NCBI GenBank assembly: GCA_003151235.1
Contig: PLWZ01000091.1
Location: 1 to 51,275, forward strand
Source of the DNA: Acidimicrobiaceae bacterium
Lineage (GTDB): Bacteria; Actinomycetota; Acidimicrobiia; Acidimicrobiales; RAAP-2
Length of the DNA: 51,275 nucleotides
Direction of reading: 5' to 3'
Part shown: piece by piece, positions 7,465 through 15,843 of the stretch
How positions within the stretch are numbered: the stretch's first letter is position 1
Layout: each line of letters starts with the position of its first letter
The notes under the pieces: generated by a model
Databases searched by the model: none
The model's input: the letters and a program-made list of their open reading frames with translations, nothing else
What the model was told of the DNA's origin: nothing
Translations under genes and position numbers: made by a program

Positions 7465-8855
7465 GAGAGTACGGGGACGCGATCATGCATCGCAGGGGTG
7501 TCTGCCCCATCGAGTGCGCGGCGGAGCGACAACCCGTCGGTCGGCACGACCTCGACCCGCCGAGGCAGGTCGGCGAGCGTCCCGCCGTCGAGGAACACGC
7601 CCTTGGAGAGACAGGCGTCCGGGAGCAGGTAGCGGTGGTCGTCGGGCTGGTCGGCCAGCATTGACGCGAGATCGGTGGCGGTGAGCAGACCGGCGACGCC
7701 GATGGTCCCCCCGAAGTACCGGTTCTCGACGGCCAACACCCGGACCCGGTCGGCCCGGTCGGCGAGCATCGGCCCGAGCACCTCGGCCCCGAACGTCCCG
7801 GTGAGCACGGTGACGGGGGCGTCTGTCCGGCTCGGCGGTGTCGGGTCGGCGCGGGGGGACCGGTAGCCCTCGGGCGGGGCGCCGTCGACCCAGGCGAAGA
7901 ACCCGGGTCGCACGCCCTGGGCCGCGTTCTCATCCCCGTCGAAGGCCTCGCCGAACGCGCGGACCATGCCGATCCCGTTCTCGTGCTGGGGGTACCCCTC
8001 GTACGCGCCGGCGACCGGGAACGGCTCACCCGCCATCAGGTAGTACTCGTCGGAGGCGAACACGAGCCGGCGGCCAAGTGTCGACAGGCACAGCTCCTGG
8101 TAGTCGGCGACCGTCGAGAGGACGGCGCGCGCCTCGTCGGCCGTGTGGGGCCGCATGTCGGGCTCGTTGGAGAAGCGGCTCAGTCCGAGCGGGACGACGC
8201 CGAGGGTGGCCAGCTCGGCGTACTGGTCCAAGATCCCGAGCATCGTGTCCTCGAAGACCGCCCCGTCGTTGACCCCCGGGCAGACGACGACCTGGCCGTG
8301 CACCTCGATGCCGGCATCGAGCAGGACCTTCAGCCAGCGCAGGCTGGTCGCGCCGCGCGGGTTGCGCAGCATGCCGGCGCGCACCGCCGGGTCGGTCGCA
8401 TGTATGGAGACGAACAGCGGACCCAGCCGTTCGGTGATGACGCGCTCGGCGTCGAGCTCGGTGAAACGGGTGAGGGTGGTGAAGTTCCCGTAGAGAAAGG
8501 AGAGCCGGTAGTCGTCGTCCTTCAGGTACAGGCTCTTCCGCATGCCCTTGGGCAACTGGTAGATGAAGCAAAAGGCGCAGTGGTTGTCGCAGGTTCGGAC
8601 CCGGTCGAACACGGCTGCGGAAACCTCGAGGCCGAGAGGCTCGCCGGCCTGCTTGTCCACCCGGATCCGCCGGTCGAGGTCGGCACCGGGCCGCCGGACG
8701 ACGACGTCGAGACGCGCCGCGTCGACCAGCTGTTGGTACTCGATCACGTCTCGGGGCTGCTCGCCGTTCAAGGAGACCAGCTCGTCTCCGACCTGGAACC
8801 CGGCCGCAGCCGCTGGTGACCCCTCCAGGAGGGCGGTCACCTTGGGGGCCGACAT
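7461..8855 (-). CDS. PDZ / radical SAM / DUF512 protein
   Basis: A radical SAM protein of unknown reaction. Residues 5-65 are a PDZ-like domain (EGSPAAAAGFQVGDELVSLNG). Cys89, Cys93 and Cys96 (CDNHCAFC) form the CxxxCxxC site for the [4Fe-4S] cluster. The C-terminal half is the DUF512 domain, with ending segments FLDGG and DGLSLRRAL. The neighbourhood is conserved: this family often sits beside der, as here, which hints at a link to ribosome or membrane biogenesis, though none is proven. ATG 8855 is a clear start, and the stop overlaps the der start by four bases. It diverges from ispH. Confidence 0.88.
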   Translation of the reverse strand: MSAPKVTALLEGSPAAAAGFQVGDELVSLNGEQPRDVIEYQQLVDAARLDVVVRRPGADLDRRIRVDKQAGEPLGLEVSAAVFDRVRTCDNHCAFCFIYQLPKGMRKSLYLKDDDYRLSFLYGNFTTLTRFTELDAERVITERLGPLFVSIHATDPAVRAGMLRNPRGATSLRWLKVLLDAGIEVHGQVVVCPGVNDGAVFEDTMLGILDQYAELATLGVVPLGLSRFSNEPDMRPHTADEARAVLSTVADYQELCLSTLGRRLVFASDEYYLMAGEPFPVAGAYEGYPQHENGIGMVRAFGEAFDGDENAAQGVRPGFFAWVDGAPPEGYRSPRADPTPPSRTDAPVTVLTGTFGAEVLGPMLADRADRVRVLAVENRYFGGTIGVAGLLTATDLASMLADQPDDHRYLLPDACLSKGVFLDGGTLADLPRRVEVVPTDGLSLRRALDGADTPAMHDRVPVLS

Positions 8856-8964
8856 AAGCCCAGGTTACCGGGGTCTCGGTCGCCGACCGACGGCGGTACA
8901 TCGGGAGGGGACACGGGGCGCCATGCCCGACCACCCTCGAAGTGCCGCCGGTAACCTGGGGGCC

Positions 8965-10014
8965 GTGAGCGTGGACAGGGTGCTGCTGGCCGAGCCGAGG
9001 GGCTTCTGCGCCGGCGTGGAGAAGGCCATCAAGGCGTTGGCCTGGATGGTCAGGGTGTTCGAGCCGCCCGTCTACTGCTACCACGAGATCGTCCACAACC
9101 AGCTGGTCGTCGAGGAGTTCCGCTCCCTCGGGGTCATCTTCGTCGACGACATCACAGAGGTCCCGCCCGGCGCGCCGCTCATGCTCAGCGCGCACGGCAC
9201 CGCCCCCGCCGTCGTGGAGCAGGCCCGGGAACGGGCCGCCCTGGTCATCGACGCGGTGTGCCCGCTCGTCACCAAGGTCCACCACGAGCTGAAGATCCGC
9301 AGCCGCAAGGGCTACCAGGTCCTCTATGTCGGCCACTCGGGCCACGAGGAGGCGGTCGGGACCATGGCCGTCGCGCCGGAGGCGGTCCACCTGATCGAGG
9401 ACGAGTCCGACATCGACGCCCTGGGTGAGCTCCCCCCCGACACGCCGGTGGCGCTCCTGGCCCAGACCACGCTCAGCCACGACGAGTGGCGCGGGCTCAT
9501 GGAGGCGGCGCTCGAGCGGTTCCCCCAGTTGTGGCTGCCCGGCCGCAGCGACCTGTGCTTCGCCACCACCAACCGGCAGGCCGCGTTGCGCGAGATCGCC
9601 CACCGGGTGGACTCGGTGATCGTGATCGGCTCGGCCAACTCGTCCAACACCGTCGCCCTGGAGAAGGTGGCCACGGCTTCGGGATGTCCCCGGGTGATCC
9701 GGGTGGACGGCCCCGCCGAGATCCCGGGCGACCTCTTCGGCACCGTCGGGGTCACCGCCGGCGCCTCGGCCCCTGAACAGCTGGTCGAGCAGGTGGTGGC
9801 AGCACTCGCCCCGACGGGCGGGGTCGAGCTGGTCCACGTCACCACCGAGGACGAGTACTTCCCGCCCCCGCCCGAGCTGCGCGAGCTGCTCCGGGCCCTG
9901 GCCGCCACCGTTTCCCTCCTGGCCGGCCGACCCGACGACGCCACGGCCAAGGACCCGGCCGCGAGCGACCGGGAGGTCTCGGCGGCCGAGGTGCTCGATG
10001 CGCTGGCCAGCTGA
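8965..10014 (+). CDS. ispH: 4-hydroxy-3-methylbut-2-enyl diphosphate reductase
   Basis: The last step of the MEP isoprenoid pathway: an iron-sulfur enzyme giving isopentenyl and dimethylallyl diphosphate. Cluster ligand Cys15 is in EPRGFCAGV; other signatures are SAHGTAP, DAVCPLVTKVH, GHSGHEE, QTTLSHDEW, DLCFATTNRQ with a further Cys, and GSANSSNT. From GTG 8965 (VSVDRVLLAEPRGF) the protein is 349 residues, close to family length. An ATG at 8923 would add 14 residues that are not typical, so GTG is preferred. The C-terminal 40 residues (an Asp/Ala-rich tail) are an extension past the catalytic core. It shows that the organism makes isoprenoids through the MEP route. Confidence 0.97.
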   Translation: MSVDRVLLAEPRGFCAGVEKAIKALAWMVRVFEPPVYCYHEIVHNQLVVEEFRSLGVIFVDDITEVPPGAPLMLSAHGTAPAVVEQARERAALVIDAVCPLVTKVHHELKIRSRKGYQVLYVGHSGHEEAVGTMAVAPEAVHLIEDESDIDALGELPPDTPVALLAQTTLSHDEWRGLMEAALERFPQLWLPGRSDLCFATTNRQAALREIAHRVDSVIVIGSANSSNTVALEKVATASGCPRVIRVDGPAEIPGDLFGTVGVTAGASAPEQLVEQVVAALAPTGGVELVHVTTEDEYFPPPPELRELLRALAATVSLLAGRPDDATAKDPAASDREVSAAEVLDALAS

Positions 10015-10073
10015 GCCGGTGGGTCGACCCGCCGGGTGCGGAATGGGAGACTGGGACCAGGGAGGTTGTTCAC

Positions 10074-10646
10074 ATGACCAGTACTGACGCCAAGACGCGG
10101 GACCAGACCTTCACCCGCATGGACGAGTCCACCGCCGAGCAGTGGCAGGCCATCGCCGTCGAGACGGCGACCAACCAGCCGAGGGTGGCCGAGCGCGTGC
10201 TCACGATGCTGGCCTCCCTGGCCGACATCACCGACGGGTTCGCGGTCGACCAGCTGACCCACTCGCTCCAGACGGCCACCAGGGCCGAGGAGGCCGGGGC
10301 GGAGACCGAGGTCGTCGTGGCTAGCCTGTGCCATGACATCGGCAAGGCGGTCTCGGTGACGAATCACCCGAAGATCGCGGCCGAGATCATCAAGCCGTAC
10401 GTGTCGCCCGACGTGTACCACATGATCGCCGCCCACCAGGACTTCCAGGGTCGCCACTACTACGAGTACTTCAAGATGGACGCCAACGCGCGGGACAAGT
10501 ACCAGGGCGAACCCTGGTACGAGCTGGCCGAGCGCTTCGCCGACGAATGGGATCAGACGAGCTTCGACCCCGACTACCCCACCCTGCCGCTCGAGCACTT
10601 CGAGCCCATGGTGCGGGAGGTCTTCGGTCGGCCATTTTCGATCTGA
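10074..10646 (+). CDS. HD-domain protein, PhnZ/MIOX-like
   Basis: An HD-superfamily metalloprotein of 190 residues. Metal ligands are visible at His63, His87-Asp88 (CHDIGK), His98 and His121. The pattern KPYVSPDVYHMIAAHQDFQG with the following Tyr-rich segment is that of the predicted HD phosphohydrolases that include PhnZ, the mixed-valent diiron oxygenase that cleaves 2-amino-1-hydroxyethylphosphonate. No phosphonate genes lie nearby, so the substrate is open: oxygenase or phosphohydrolase. ATG 10074 follows a GGGAGG ribosome-binding site at a slightly long spacing. It lies 59 bases after ispH. Confidence 0.8.
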   Translation: MTSTDAKTRDQTFTRMDESTAEQWQAIAVETATNQPRVAERVLTMLASLADITDGFAVDQLTHSLQTATRAEEAGAETEVVVASLCHDIGKAVSVTNHPKIAAEIIKPYVSPDVYHMIAAHQDFQGRHYYEYFKMDANARDKYQGEPWYELAERFADEWDQTSFDPDYPTLPLEHFEPMVREVFGRPFSI

Positions 10647-10671
10647 TCGCGATCTCGAGGCGGCCCGAGAC

Positions 10672-11505
10672 ATGAAGAGCACGACGAAGCGCGAGCAGAA
10701 ACGGGTCGCGGGGCTCGAGCACTTCGCCATCGACAAGGCTTTGACCGAGTTCTCGGCGCGCTACCCGGCCCTGAAGCTGCCGCCCGTCGTCGCGCTCATC
10801 TGCGCGTTCGAGGAGGAGGACAACATCGGCGACGTGCTGAAGGCGGTCCCGGCCGAGGCCTGCGGCCTGCCCGTCGCCCCCCTCGTCATCGTCGACGGCG
10901 GCCGGGACCACACCGCGCGGGTCTCGTTGGATGCGGGCGCCGTCACCTGCGCCTTCCCCACCAACCTCGGCCACGGCGTGGCCCTCCAGGTCGGCTACCG
11001 CCTGGCCATCGACGGCGGGGCCCGCTACATCGTCACCCTCGACGCGGACGGCCAGAACGATCCGACCGAGCTGGCGGTCATGCTCGAGCCGCTCGTGGAC
11101 GACACCGCCGACTTCGTGGTCGCATCGAGGCGGCTCGGGATCGACGAGACGAGCGACCGGATGCGCCGGGCCGGCGTGGTCGTGTTCGCCTGGATCATGA
11201 ACCGCCTCACCGGGTCACGGTTGAGCGACACCTCGAACGGTTACCGCGCCCTGACCGCTCCGCTCCTGGCCGACGTCGTCGACCGGCTCGAGCAGCGCCA
11301 GTACCAGACCGCCGAGCTGCTGATCACGGCCATCTCGCGGGGTTGGCGGGTCACCGAGCGACCGACGGTCTGGCGCCCCCGAGCGTCGGGGACGTCCAAG
11401 AAGGGCTCGAACCTGTTCTTCGGCTTCCGCTACGCCAACGTGGTGGTGCAGACCGCCATCCGCGAGCGCCGCGACAAGCCCGCTCAGCGAGCCGCGTCGT
11501 CGTAG
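10672..11505 (+). CDS. Family 2 glycosyltransferase
   Basis: A GT-A fold transferase of 277 residues, similar to the polyprenyl-phosphate mannosyltransferase/DPM group. The N-terminal strand (VVALICAFEEEDNIG) is followed by VDGG in place of the usual DDGS, and the metal-binding DADGQ is at 124-128. Arg- and Lys-rich segments near the C-terminus suggest membrane-surface attachment, but there is no transmembrane helix. Likely donor is a nucleotide sugar and acceptor a lipid phosphate, both inferred. The last 22 bases overlap the convergent plsC gene. ATG 10672 starts 25 bases after the HD gene, so cotranscription is likely. Confidence 0.85.
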   Translation: MKSTTKREQKRVAGLEHFAIDKALTEFSARYPALKLPPVVALICAFEEEDNIGDVLKAVPAEACGLPVAPLVIVDGGRDHTARVSLDAGAVTCAFPTNLGHGVALQVGYRLAIDGGARYIVTLDADGQNDPTELAVMLEPLVDDTADFVVASRRLGIDETSDRMRRAGVVVFAWIMNRLTGSRLSDTSNGYRALTAPLLADVVDRLEQRQYQTAELLITAISRGWRVTERPTVWRPRASGTSKKGSNLFFGFRYANVVVQTAIRERRDKPAQRAASS

Positions 11506-12227
11506 GCGGCCTGGAGGCGCTCTCGCAGCGTGGCCGTCAGCTGGTGGATCTGGCTCCGGGCCACCCGGCGCCCCGGCTCGCGTCCGGGAATCTCGATCGG
11601 CTCGCCGACGCTGACCGTGATGCCGAGCGGCCTCGGGAAGTACGAGCCCTTGGGCATGGCCCGGTCGCTCGGGTGGATCCCGATGGGGACGATCGGCGCC
11701 CCGGACCGGGCGGCCAGGAACGCGACCCCCTCCATCAGCTCGCCGATGTCTGCGCCCGACTTTCGCGAGCCTTCCGGGAACATGACGAGGAGGTGGCCCT
11801 GGCGCAGCACCTCCTCGGCCCGTCGCACCGACTCTCGGTCGGCGCCGGTGCGGTGCACCGGGAAGACCCCGAACGAGGACAGGACCCGGCCGAACCACCC
11901 GACCTTCCAGAGCTCCTCCTTGGCCATGAAGAAGAGCTTCCTCTTGGTCACAAAGGGTGTGAAGCCGAAGTCGAGGTTGGAGCGGTGCACCGGGGCCAGG
12001 ATCGCGGCCCCCGTTTGGGCGACGTTGCCGCGGCCCCGCACCCGGGGCCGGAACCACACCTTCAGGATGCCGACGAAGAGGCCCCGACAGAACCGGTAGA
12101 CGAGCGAGCGCCTGGGGTCGACGACGAATGGGACGTCGCGGTGGACGGGCAGGCCACTCGGGGCGTGATAGCGGTCGCCCGGCGGGTCCGCGACGTCCTC
12201 GGAGGCGCCCTGCGGGTTCACAGCCAT
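11484..12227 (-). CDS. plsC: 1-acyl-glycerol-3-phosphate acyltransferase
   Basis: Acylates lysophosphatidic acid to phosphatidic acid at the inner membrane. It has the HX4D motif His81/Asp86 (HRSNLD), the acceptor-binding FPEGSR near 147 and PIVPIGI further on. A hydrophobic stretch at 43-58 (VYRFCRGLFVGILKVWF) likely anchors it. The 247 residues are normal length. The ATG at 12227 (MAVNPQ) lies 10 bases inside the 3' end of cmk, so the genes are coupled. The cmk-plsC neighbourhood is common in Actinobacteria. Other acyltransferases of the family cannot be excluded. Confidence 0.9.
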   Translation of the reverse strand: MAVNPQGASEDVADPPGDRYHAPSGLPVHRDVPFVVDPRRSLVYRFCRGLFVGILKVWFRPRVRGRGNVAQTGAAILAPVHRSNLDFGFTPFVTKRKLFFMAKEELWKVGWFGRVLSSFGVFPVHRTGADRESVRRAEEVLRQGHLLVMFPEGSRKSGADIGELMEGVAFLAARSGAPIVPIGIHPSDRAMPKGSYFPRPLGITVSVGEPIEIPGREPGRRVARSQIHQLTATLRERLQAAYDDAAR

Positions 12228-12832
12228 GACAGCACCTCCTCGACGACATCCTCGACGCTTCGTCCGGTCGTGTCGAGCACGTGGGCGTCGAGTGCCTGGG
12301 TGAGCGGGGAGGCCTGGCGGGTCGAGTCGAGCCGGTCGCGCGTCGCCACGCCGTCGGCCGACTCGTCGTGGCCGCGCCGTCGGGCCCGCTCCTCGGGCGA
12401 CGCGGTCAGGTAAATCTTGACCGTGGCGTCGGGGAACACGACCGAGCCGATGTCGCGGCCCTCGACCACCCCGCCCGATCGCCCGGCGGCCCAGCGTCGT
12501 TGGCGGGTGACTAGCTCCCTGCGCACGGCCGGATTGGCGGCCACGATCGACACGGCCCGGCTCACCTCGGGCGTGCGGATGGCGTGGGTCACGTCGGCGC
12601 CGTTGATGCTCACGCCGGGCCCGACCTCGATGTCGGCCGTCGCTGCGATCTCGCTCACCGCCGCCTCGTCGGCCGGGTCGACCCCCCGGTGCAGCGCCTC
12701 CCAGGCCACCGATCGGTACATGGCGCCGGTGTCCAGCCGCTCGAGGCCGAGGCGTTCGGCGACCGCCCGCGACACGGTCGACTTGCCGGCCCCGGCCGGT
12801 CCGTCGATGGCGATCAGGGGGGAGCCGGTCAT
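12218..12832 (-). CDS. cmk: Cytidylate kinase
   Basis: Phosphorylates CMP and dCMP with ATP. The P-loop GPAGAGKST is at 11-19, then DTGAMYRSVAW, and the NMP-binding EGRDIGSVVFPDA. The length of 204 residues is slightly short. The ATG at 12832 (MTGSPLIAIDG) overlaps the aroA TGA as ATGA. The longer frame to 12862 adds a basic tail (ARRRRRCH) inside aroA and is rejected. Confidence 0.95.
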   Translation of the reverse strand: MTGSPLIAIDGPAGAGKSTVSRAVAERLGLERLDTGAMYRSVAWEALHRGVDPADEAAVSEIAATADIEVGPGVSINGADVTHAIRTPEVSRAVSIVAANPAVRRELVTRQRRWAAGRSGGVVEGRDIGSVVFPDATVKIYLTASPEERARRRGHDESADGVATRDRLDSTRQASPLTQALDAHVLDTTGRSVEDVVEEVLSWL

Positions 12833-14166
12833 GTGGCATCGCCGGCGTCGGCGGGCGACCACGCGCCCGGCCCGGCCAGGGCGACCAGGTCGTCGAGGAA
12901 CCCCCGATAGCTGGTGTCGACCGATGCCACTCCCCCGATCGAGCCGCCGTCGGCCCCGGCCAGCGCCGCCACCATGGCGGCCATGGCCAATCGGTGGTCG
13001 CCGCGGCCGTGGAACCGCACCAGAGACGTCGCAGGCGAACCGGACCCCTCGATGACCAGGTCGTCCCCGTCCGCCCGGGCGAGCCCGCCGATCGCTTCGA
13101 CGAGCGCGATGGTGGCGGCCAGGCGGTCGGTCTCCTTCACCGTGAGCTCACCCACGTCTCGAAAGGTCGTCGTCCCGTCGGCCGCCGCCGCGGCCACGGC
13201 GAGAATCGGCACCTCGTCGAGGGAGGGGATCTCAGCCGCCTCGACATCGGTGCCGCGCAGCGTCGAGTGCCGGGCCGACAGGTCGGCCGCCCCGTCGGTC
13301 GCCGGGCCGACACTCACCGACGCGCCCATGCGCTCGAGCACGGCCATGAAGCCGACCCGCTCCTGGCCCGCGTAGACGCGCTCGACGACCACGCTCGCGC
13401 CGGGGACCAGACAGGCTGCGACCAGCCAGAACGCGGCCTGGGAGGGGTCGCCGGGGATGTCGAGGTCGAGCGGGCGCAGCTCGGAGGCCCGCAGCCGGAC
13501 CAGCCGTCCGGTCCCCCACGCCTCGACGGAGATCTCGGCCCCGGCCGCAGCCAACATCTCCTCGGTGTGGGCGCGGGTGGCGACACGCTCGCGCACGATC
13601 GTCTCGCCGGTGGCGTCGAGGCCGGCGAAGAGGATGGCCGACTTCACCTGGGCGCTCGCCATCGACGGCGTCCAATCGATCGCGTGCAGGTGGCCACCAC
13701 CGACGACCAGCGGCGGCAGAAGCGTCGGCCCACGGCCCTCGACGCTCGCCCCCATCGCGACCAGCGGCTCGGCGATCCTGTCCATCGGGCGCGCCGAGAG
13801 CGACTCGTCCCCACTGAGCGTGGTCGTCCAGGGCAGGCCGGCCGCGACCCCGGCCAGGAGGCGCATGCCGGTGCCCGAGTTGGCGCAGTGGATCTCGCCG
13901 GCCTCGTGCAGGCGGTCCCGTCCGCCCCCGATGACGACGGTGCCCCCGATGCCTCCGACCGTCGCGCCGAGCGCCGCCACCGCGGCGGCCGTTCGCATCA
14001 CGTCGTCGCCGTCGGACAGCCCGCGCACCGTGCTCGTGCCGTGGGCCAACGCCCCGATGAGCAGTGCTCGGTGCGAGATCGACTTGTCTCCGGGGGTGCG
14101 GATCGAACCCGTGAGTTGCCTCGCACCGGCGATCGTGACGGTGTCGGGCCGATCCGCCTTCGTCAT
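12829..14166 (-). CDS. aroA: 3-phosphoshikimate 1-carboxyvinyltransferase (EPSP synthase)
   Basis: Sixth step of the shikimate pathway: joins PEP and shikimate 3-phosphate. The N-terminal PGDKSISHRALL (Lys28) is the PEP-binding segment, followed by ANSGTGMRLL, SARPMDR, and the Ser/Gln pair in PSMASAQVKSA. KETDRL near 350 and RGDHRLAMA near 395 are the C-terminal signatures. The GDKSISHR form is that of the class II-like group, as opposed to the GSKS form of E. coli; the class is a family inference. 445 residues is normal. The ATG start overlaps the tyrA stop by four bases. Confidence 0.97.
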   Translation of the reverse strand: MTKADRPDTVTIAGARQLTGSIRTPGDKSISHRALLIGALAHGTSTVRGLSDGDDVMRTAAAVAALGATVGGIGGTVVIGGGRDRLHEAGEIHCANSGTGMRLLAGVAAGLPWTTTLSGDESLSARPMDRIAEPLVAMGASVEGRGPTLLPPLVVGGGHLHAIDWTPSMASAQVKSAILFAGLDATGETIVRERVATRAHTEEMLAAAGAEISVEAWGTGRLVRLRASELRPLDLDIPGDPSQAAFWLVAACLVPGASVVVERVYAGQERVGFMAVLERMGASVSVGPATDGAADLSARHSTLRGTDVEAAEIPSLDEVPILAVAAAAADGTTTFRDVGELTVKETDRLAATIALVEAIGGLARADGDDLVIEGSGSPATSLVRFHGRGDHRLAMAAMVAALAGADGGSIGGVASVDTSYRGFLDDLVALAGPGAWSPADAGDAT

Positions 14167-15269
14167 GACAGCTCGGTCACCGTGCAGATGTGGCCGCGAC
14201 CCTCGATGGCCCGGCGCAGCTCCTCGGCCTCGTCGGCGCCGACGACCAGCGTCAGGACCCCCCTGGGGCCCTCGGCCGAGTGGGCGATGACCAGGTCGTA
14301 GATGTTGATGCCGAGGTCCCCGGCCAGGCTGGTGAACTCGGCGAGCACGCCCTGGCGGTCGAACACCGGCACCCGAATCTCGGCCAAACGGTCCGGACGG
14401 GTTCCGCTCGCCGGCAGTTCCCGCCGGGCGGTGCTGGCCCGCTGCAACAGGTCGAGCAGCGCGGCGCTGTCGCCGGCGGCGACCTTGTCCCGGAGGTTGG
14501 CCAGGTCGTCGAGGAGCCGGTCGAGCCCGGTCACGATGGCATCGGCGTTGTCGGCACAGATGTCGGGCCAGATCGACGGCTGGCCCGCTGCGATCCTGGT
14601 CATGTCCCGGAACCCGCCGGCGGCCAGGCGCAACAGCGCGCCGTCCGCCTTGGCCCCCTCGGAGGCCGCGTTCATGAGGGTGGCCGCGACCAGGTGGGGC
14701 ACATGGGACACCACGGCCACGAGCCGGTCATGGTCGGCCGCCGACAGCGCGATGACGTCGGCGCCGAGCTCGGTGATGATGTCCGAGAGCAGTGCGAACG
14801 CCCCCGGGTCGGTGTCGACCGTCGGGGTGAGGACCCAGGTGGCGCCTACGAAGAGGTCCGGATCGGCGCCGTCGATGCCGGACTGTTCGGACCCGGCCAT
14901 CGGGTGGCCACCGATGAAGCGGGGATGCCGGACCGCGTCGACGACCGGGACCTTCACGCCGCTGACATCGGTCACCACCATGTGATCGGGCCGGCCCGGC
15001 TCGGCCAGGATCGCCGAGGCGACCGCCGGAGCCGCTGCGACCGGTGTGGCGATGACCACCAGGTCGGCGTCGAGGCCCTCCCCGATCTCATCGACCGCGC
15101 CGACCTCGACGGCCCGTTTTGCCCGGTCCGCGTCGGCGTCCCGGCCGGTCACGTGCCACCCCCGGCGGCGCAGGCCCGAGCCGAGCGACCCGCCGATCAG
15201 CCCGGTGCCGACGATGAGGGCCCTGCGGGTCGCATGGTCGGCCGGGAGCGGGTCGCTCATCGTCCCCAC
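14163..15269 (-). CDS. tyrA: Prephenate dehydrogenase with ACT domain
   Basis: Oxidises prephenate to 4-hydroxyphenylpyruvate for tyrosine. The NAD-binding GTGLIGGS is at 21-28; DVSGVK and the substrate His segment GGHPMAGSE follow. The helical dimerisation domain contains VSHVPHLVA. Residues from about 295 form an ACT domain (VPVFDRQGVLAEFTSLAGDLG), suggesting feedback by an amino acid, probably tyrosine. 368 residues. Start at 15269 (MGTMSDPL) or the second ATG at 15260. It lies 21 bases after aroH and overlaps aroA, forming a phenylalanine/tyrosine operon. Confidence 0.95.
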   Translation of the reverse strand: MGTMSDPLPADHATRRALIVGTGLIGGSLGSGLRRRGWHVTGRDADADRAKRAVEVGAVDEIGEGLDADLVVIATPVAAAPAVASAILAEPGRPDHMVVTDVSGVKVPVVDAVRHPRFIGGHPMAGSEQSGIDGADPDLFVGATWVLTPTVDTDPGAFALLSDIITELGADVIALSAADHDRLVAVVSHVPHLVAATLMNAASEGAKADGALLRLAAGGFRDMTRIAAGQPSIWPDICADNADAIVTGLDRLLDDLANLRDKVAAGDSAALLDLLQRASTARRELPASGTRPDRLAEIRVPVFDRQGVLAEFTSLAGDLGINIYDLVIAHSAEGPRGVLTLVVGADEAEELRRAIEGRGHICTVTELS

Positions 15270-15290
15270 CGGTGCGCGAGCCCGACCCCC

Positions 15291-15665
15291 TCAGACCGGC
15301 AGGTCATCGCGGAGCCCTTGGGCACCGTGCAGATAGACGTGGCGGAGCTCGGCCCGCGACAGCGTCGTGTGGATGTGGAGGAGCACCCGCAGGCAGAGCG
15401 GCGTGGCGCCCGGCACCTTGATCTCGGACGTGCAGAGCAGCGGTACCGCGCCGAACCCGATGTCCCGGGCCCCGGTCGCGGGAAAGGACGAGACGACGTC
15501 GTCGGTCGCCGTGAAGATGATGCTGATGATGTCGTCCTCGACCAGGCTGTTCCGGGCCATGACCTCCGTGAGCAGCTCCTGGATCCGGGACGCGACCTGT
15601 TCGGGGGTGTCCTCCTCGACGGTGGTCGCGCCGCGCAGTGCTCGCGTGATGGGGGTTCCGGGCAT
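15291..15665 (-). CDS. aroH: Chorismate mutase, AroH type
   Basis: Rearranges chorismate to prephenate. This is the trimeric Bacillus-type (AroH) fold, not the helical AroQ type. RALRGATTVEEDTPEQ contains the active-site Arg, FTATDD and VPLLCTSEIKVPG follow (Cys and Glu of the active site), and CLRVLLHIHT and RHVYLHGAQGLRDDL end it. 124 residues is normal. It is the first gene of the aroH-tyrA-aroA-cmk-plsC run, so its promoter is probably in 15666-15836, where a tandem 13-bp repeat lies. Confidence 0.95.
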   Translation of the reverse strand: MPGTPITRALRGATTVEEDTPEQVASRIQELLTEVMARNSLVEDDIISIIFTATDDVVSSFPATGARDIGFGAVPLLCTSEIKVPGATPLCLRVLLHIHTTLSRAELRHVYLHGAQGLRDDLPV

Positions 15666-15757
15666 CGGGGCGAAACTTTATCGTCCCGGACTCTCGATCC
15701 CCCCGACAAGGTTGGTCGTGGCTCAGTTTCGGCCGACTGTGGCCATTGGCGCACCTT

Positions 15758-15796
15758 GTTGTTGTGCCAGGTTGTTGTGCCGGGTTGTTGTGCCGG
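15758..15796. repeat. Three tandem copies of a 13-bp repeat upstream of aroH
   Basis: GTTGTTGTGCCRG occurs three times without gaps at 15758-15770 (R = A), 15771-15783 and 15784-15796 (R = G). It lies 93-131 bases upstream of the aroH start, in the only substantial gap of this operon. It may be an operator array or a slippage product of simple DNA. No protein match is claimed. Confidence 0.6.
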
Positions 15797-15833
15797 CCAG
15801 CGACCGGCCCCAGTCAACGGAGCGACCGCGGGA

Positions 15834-15843
15834 GGGTTAACCC
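15834..15843. repeat. Palindrome GGGTTAACCC at the rluB stop
   Basis: A perfect 10-bp palindrome containing the TAA stop of rluB. It is too short for a terminator and may be chance or a protein-binding site. Confidence 0.3.

Noticed and set aside
5842..7632. Long plus-strand open frame of 596 codons
   Set aside because: It is antisense to der. Its Val/Asp/Gly/His-rich composition is the mirror of a GC-rich coding strand and der is unmistakable on the other strand.
8026..9837. Minus-strand open frame of 603 codons across the radical SAM and ispH genes
   Set aside because: It overlaps two well-identified genes in shadow frames and shows no domain.
15758..15796. Tandem repeats as a CRISPR array
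   Set aside because: The 13-bp units are adjacent with no spacers and no cas gene is in the window.
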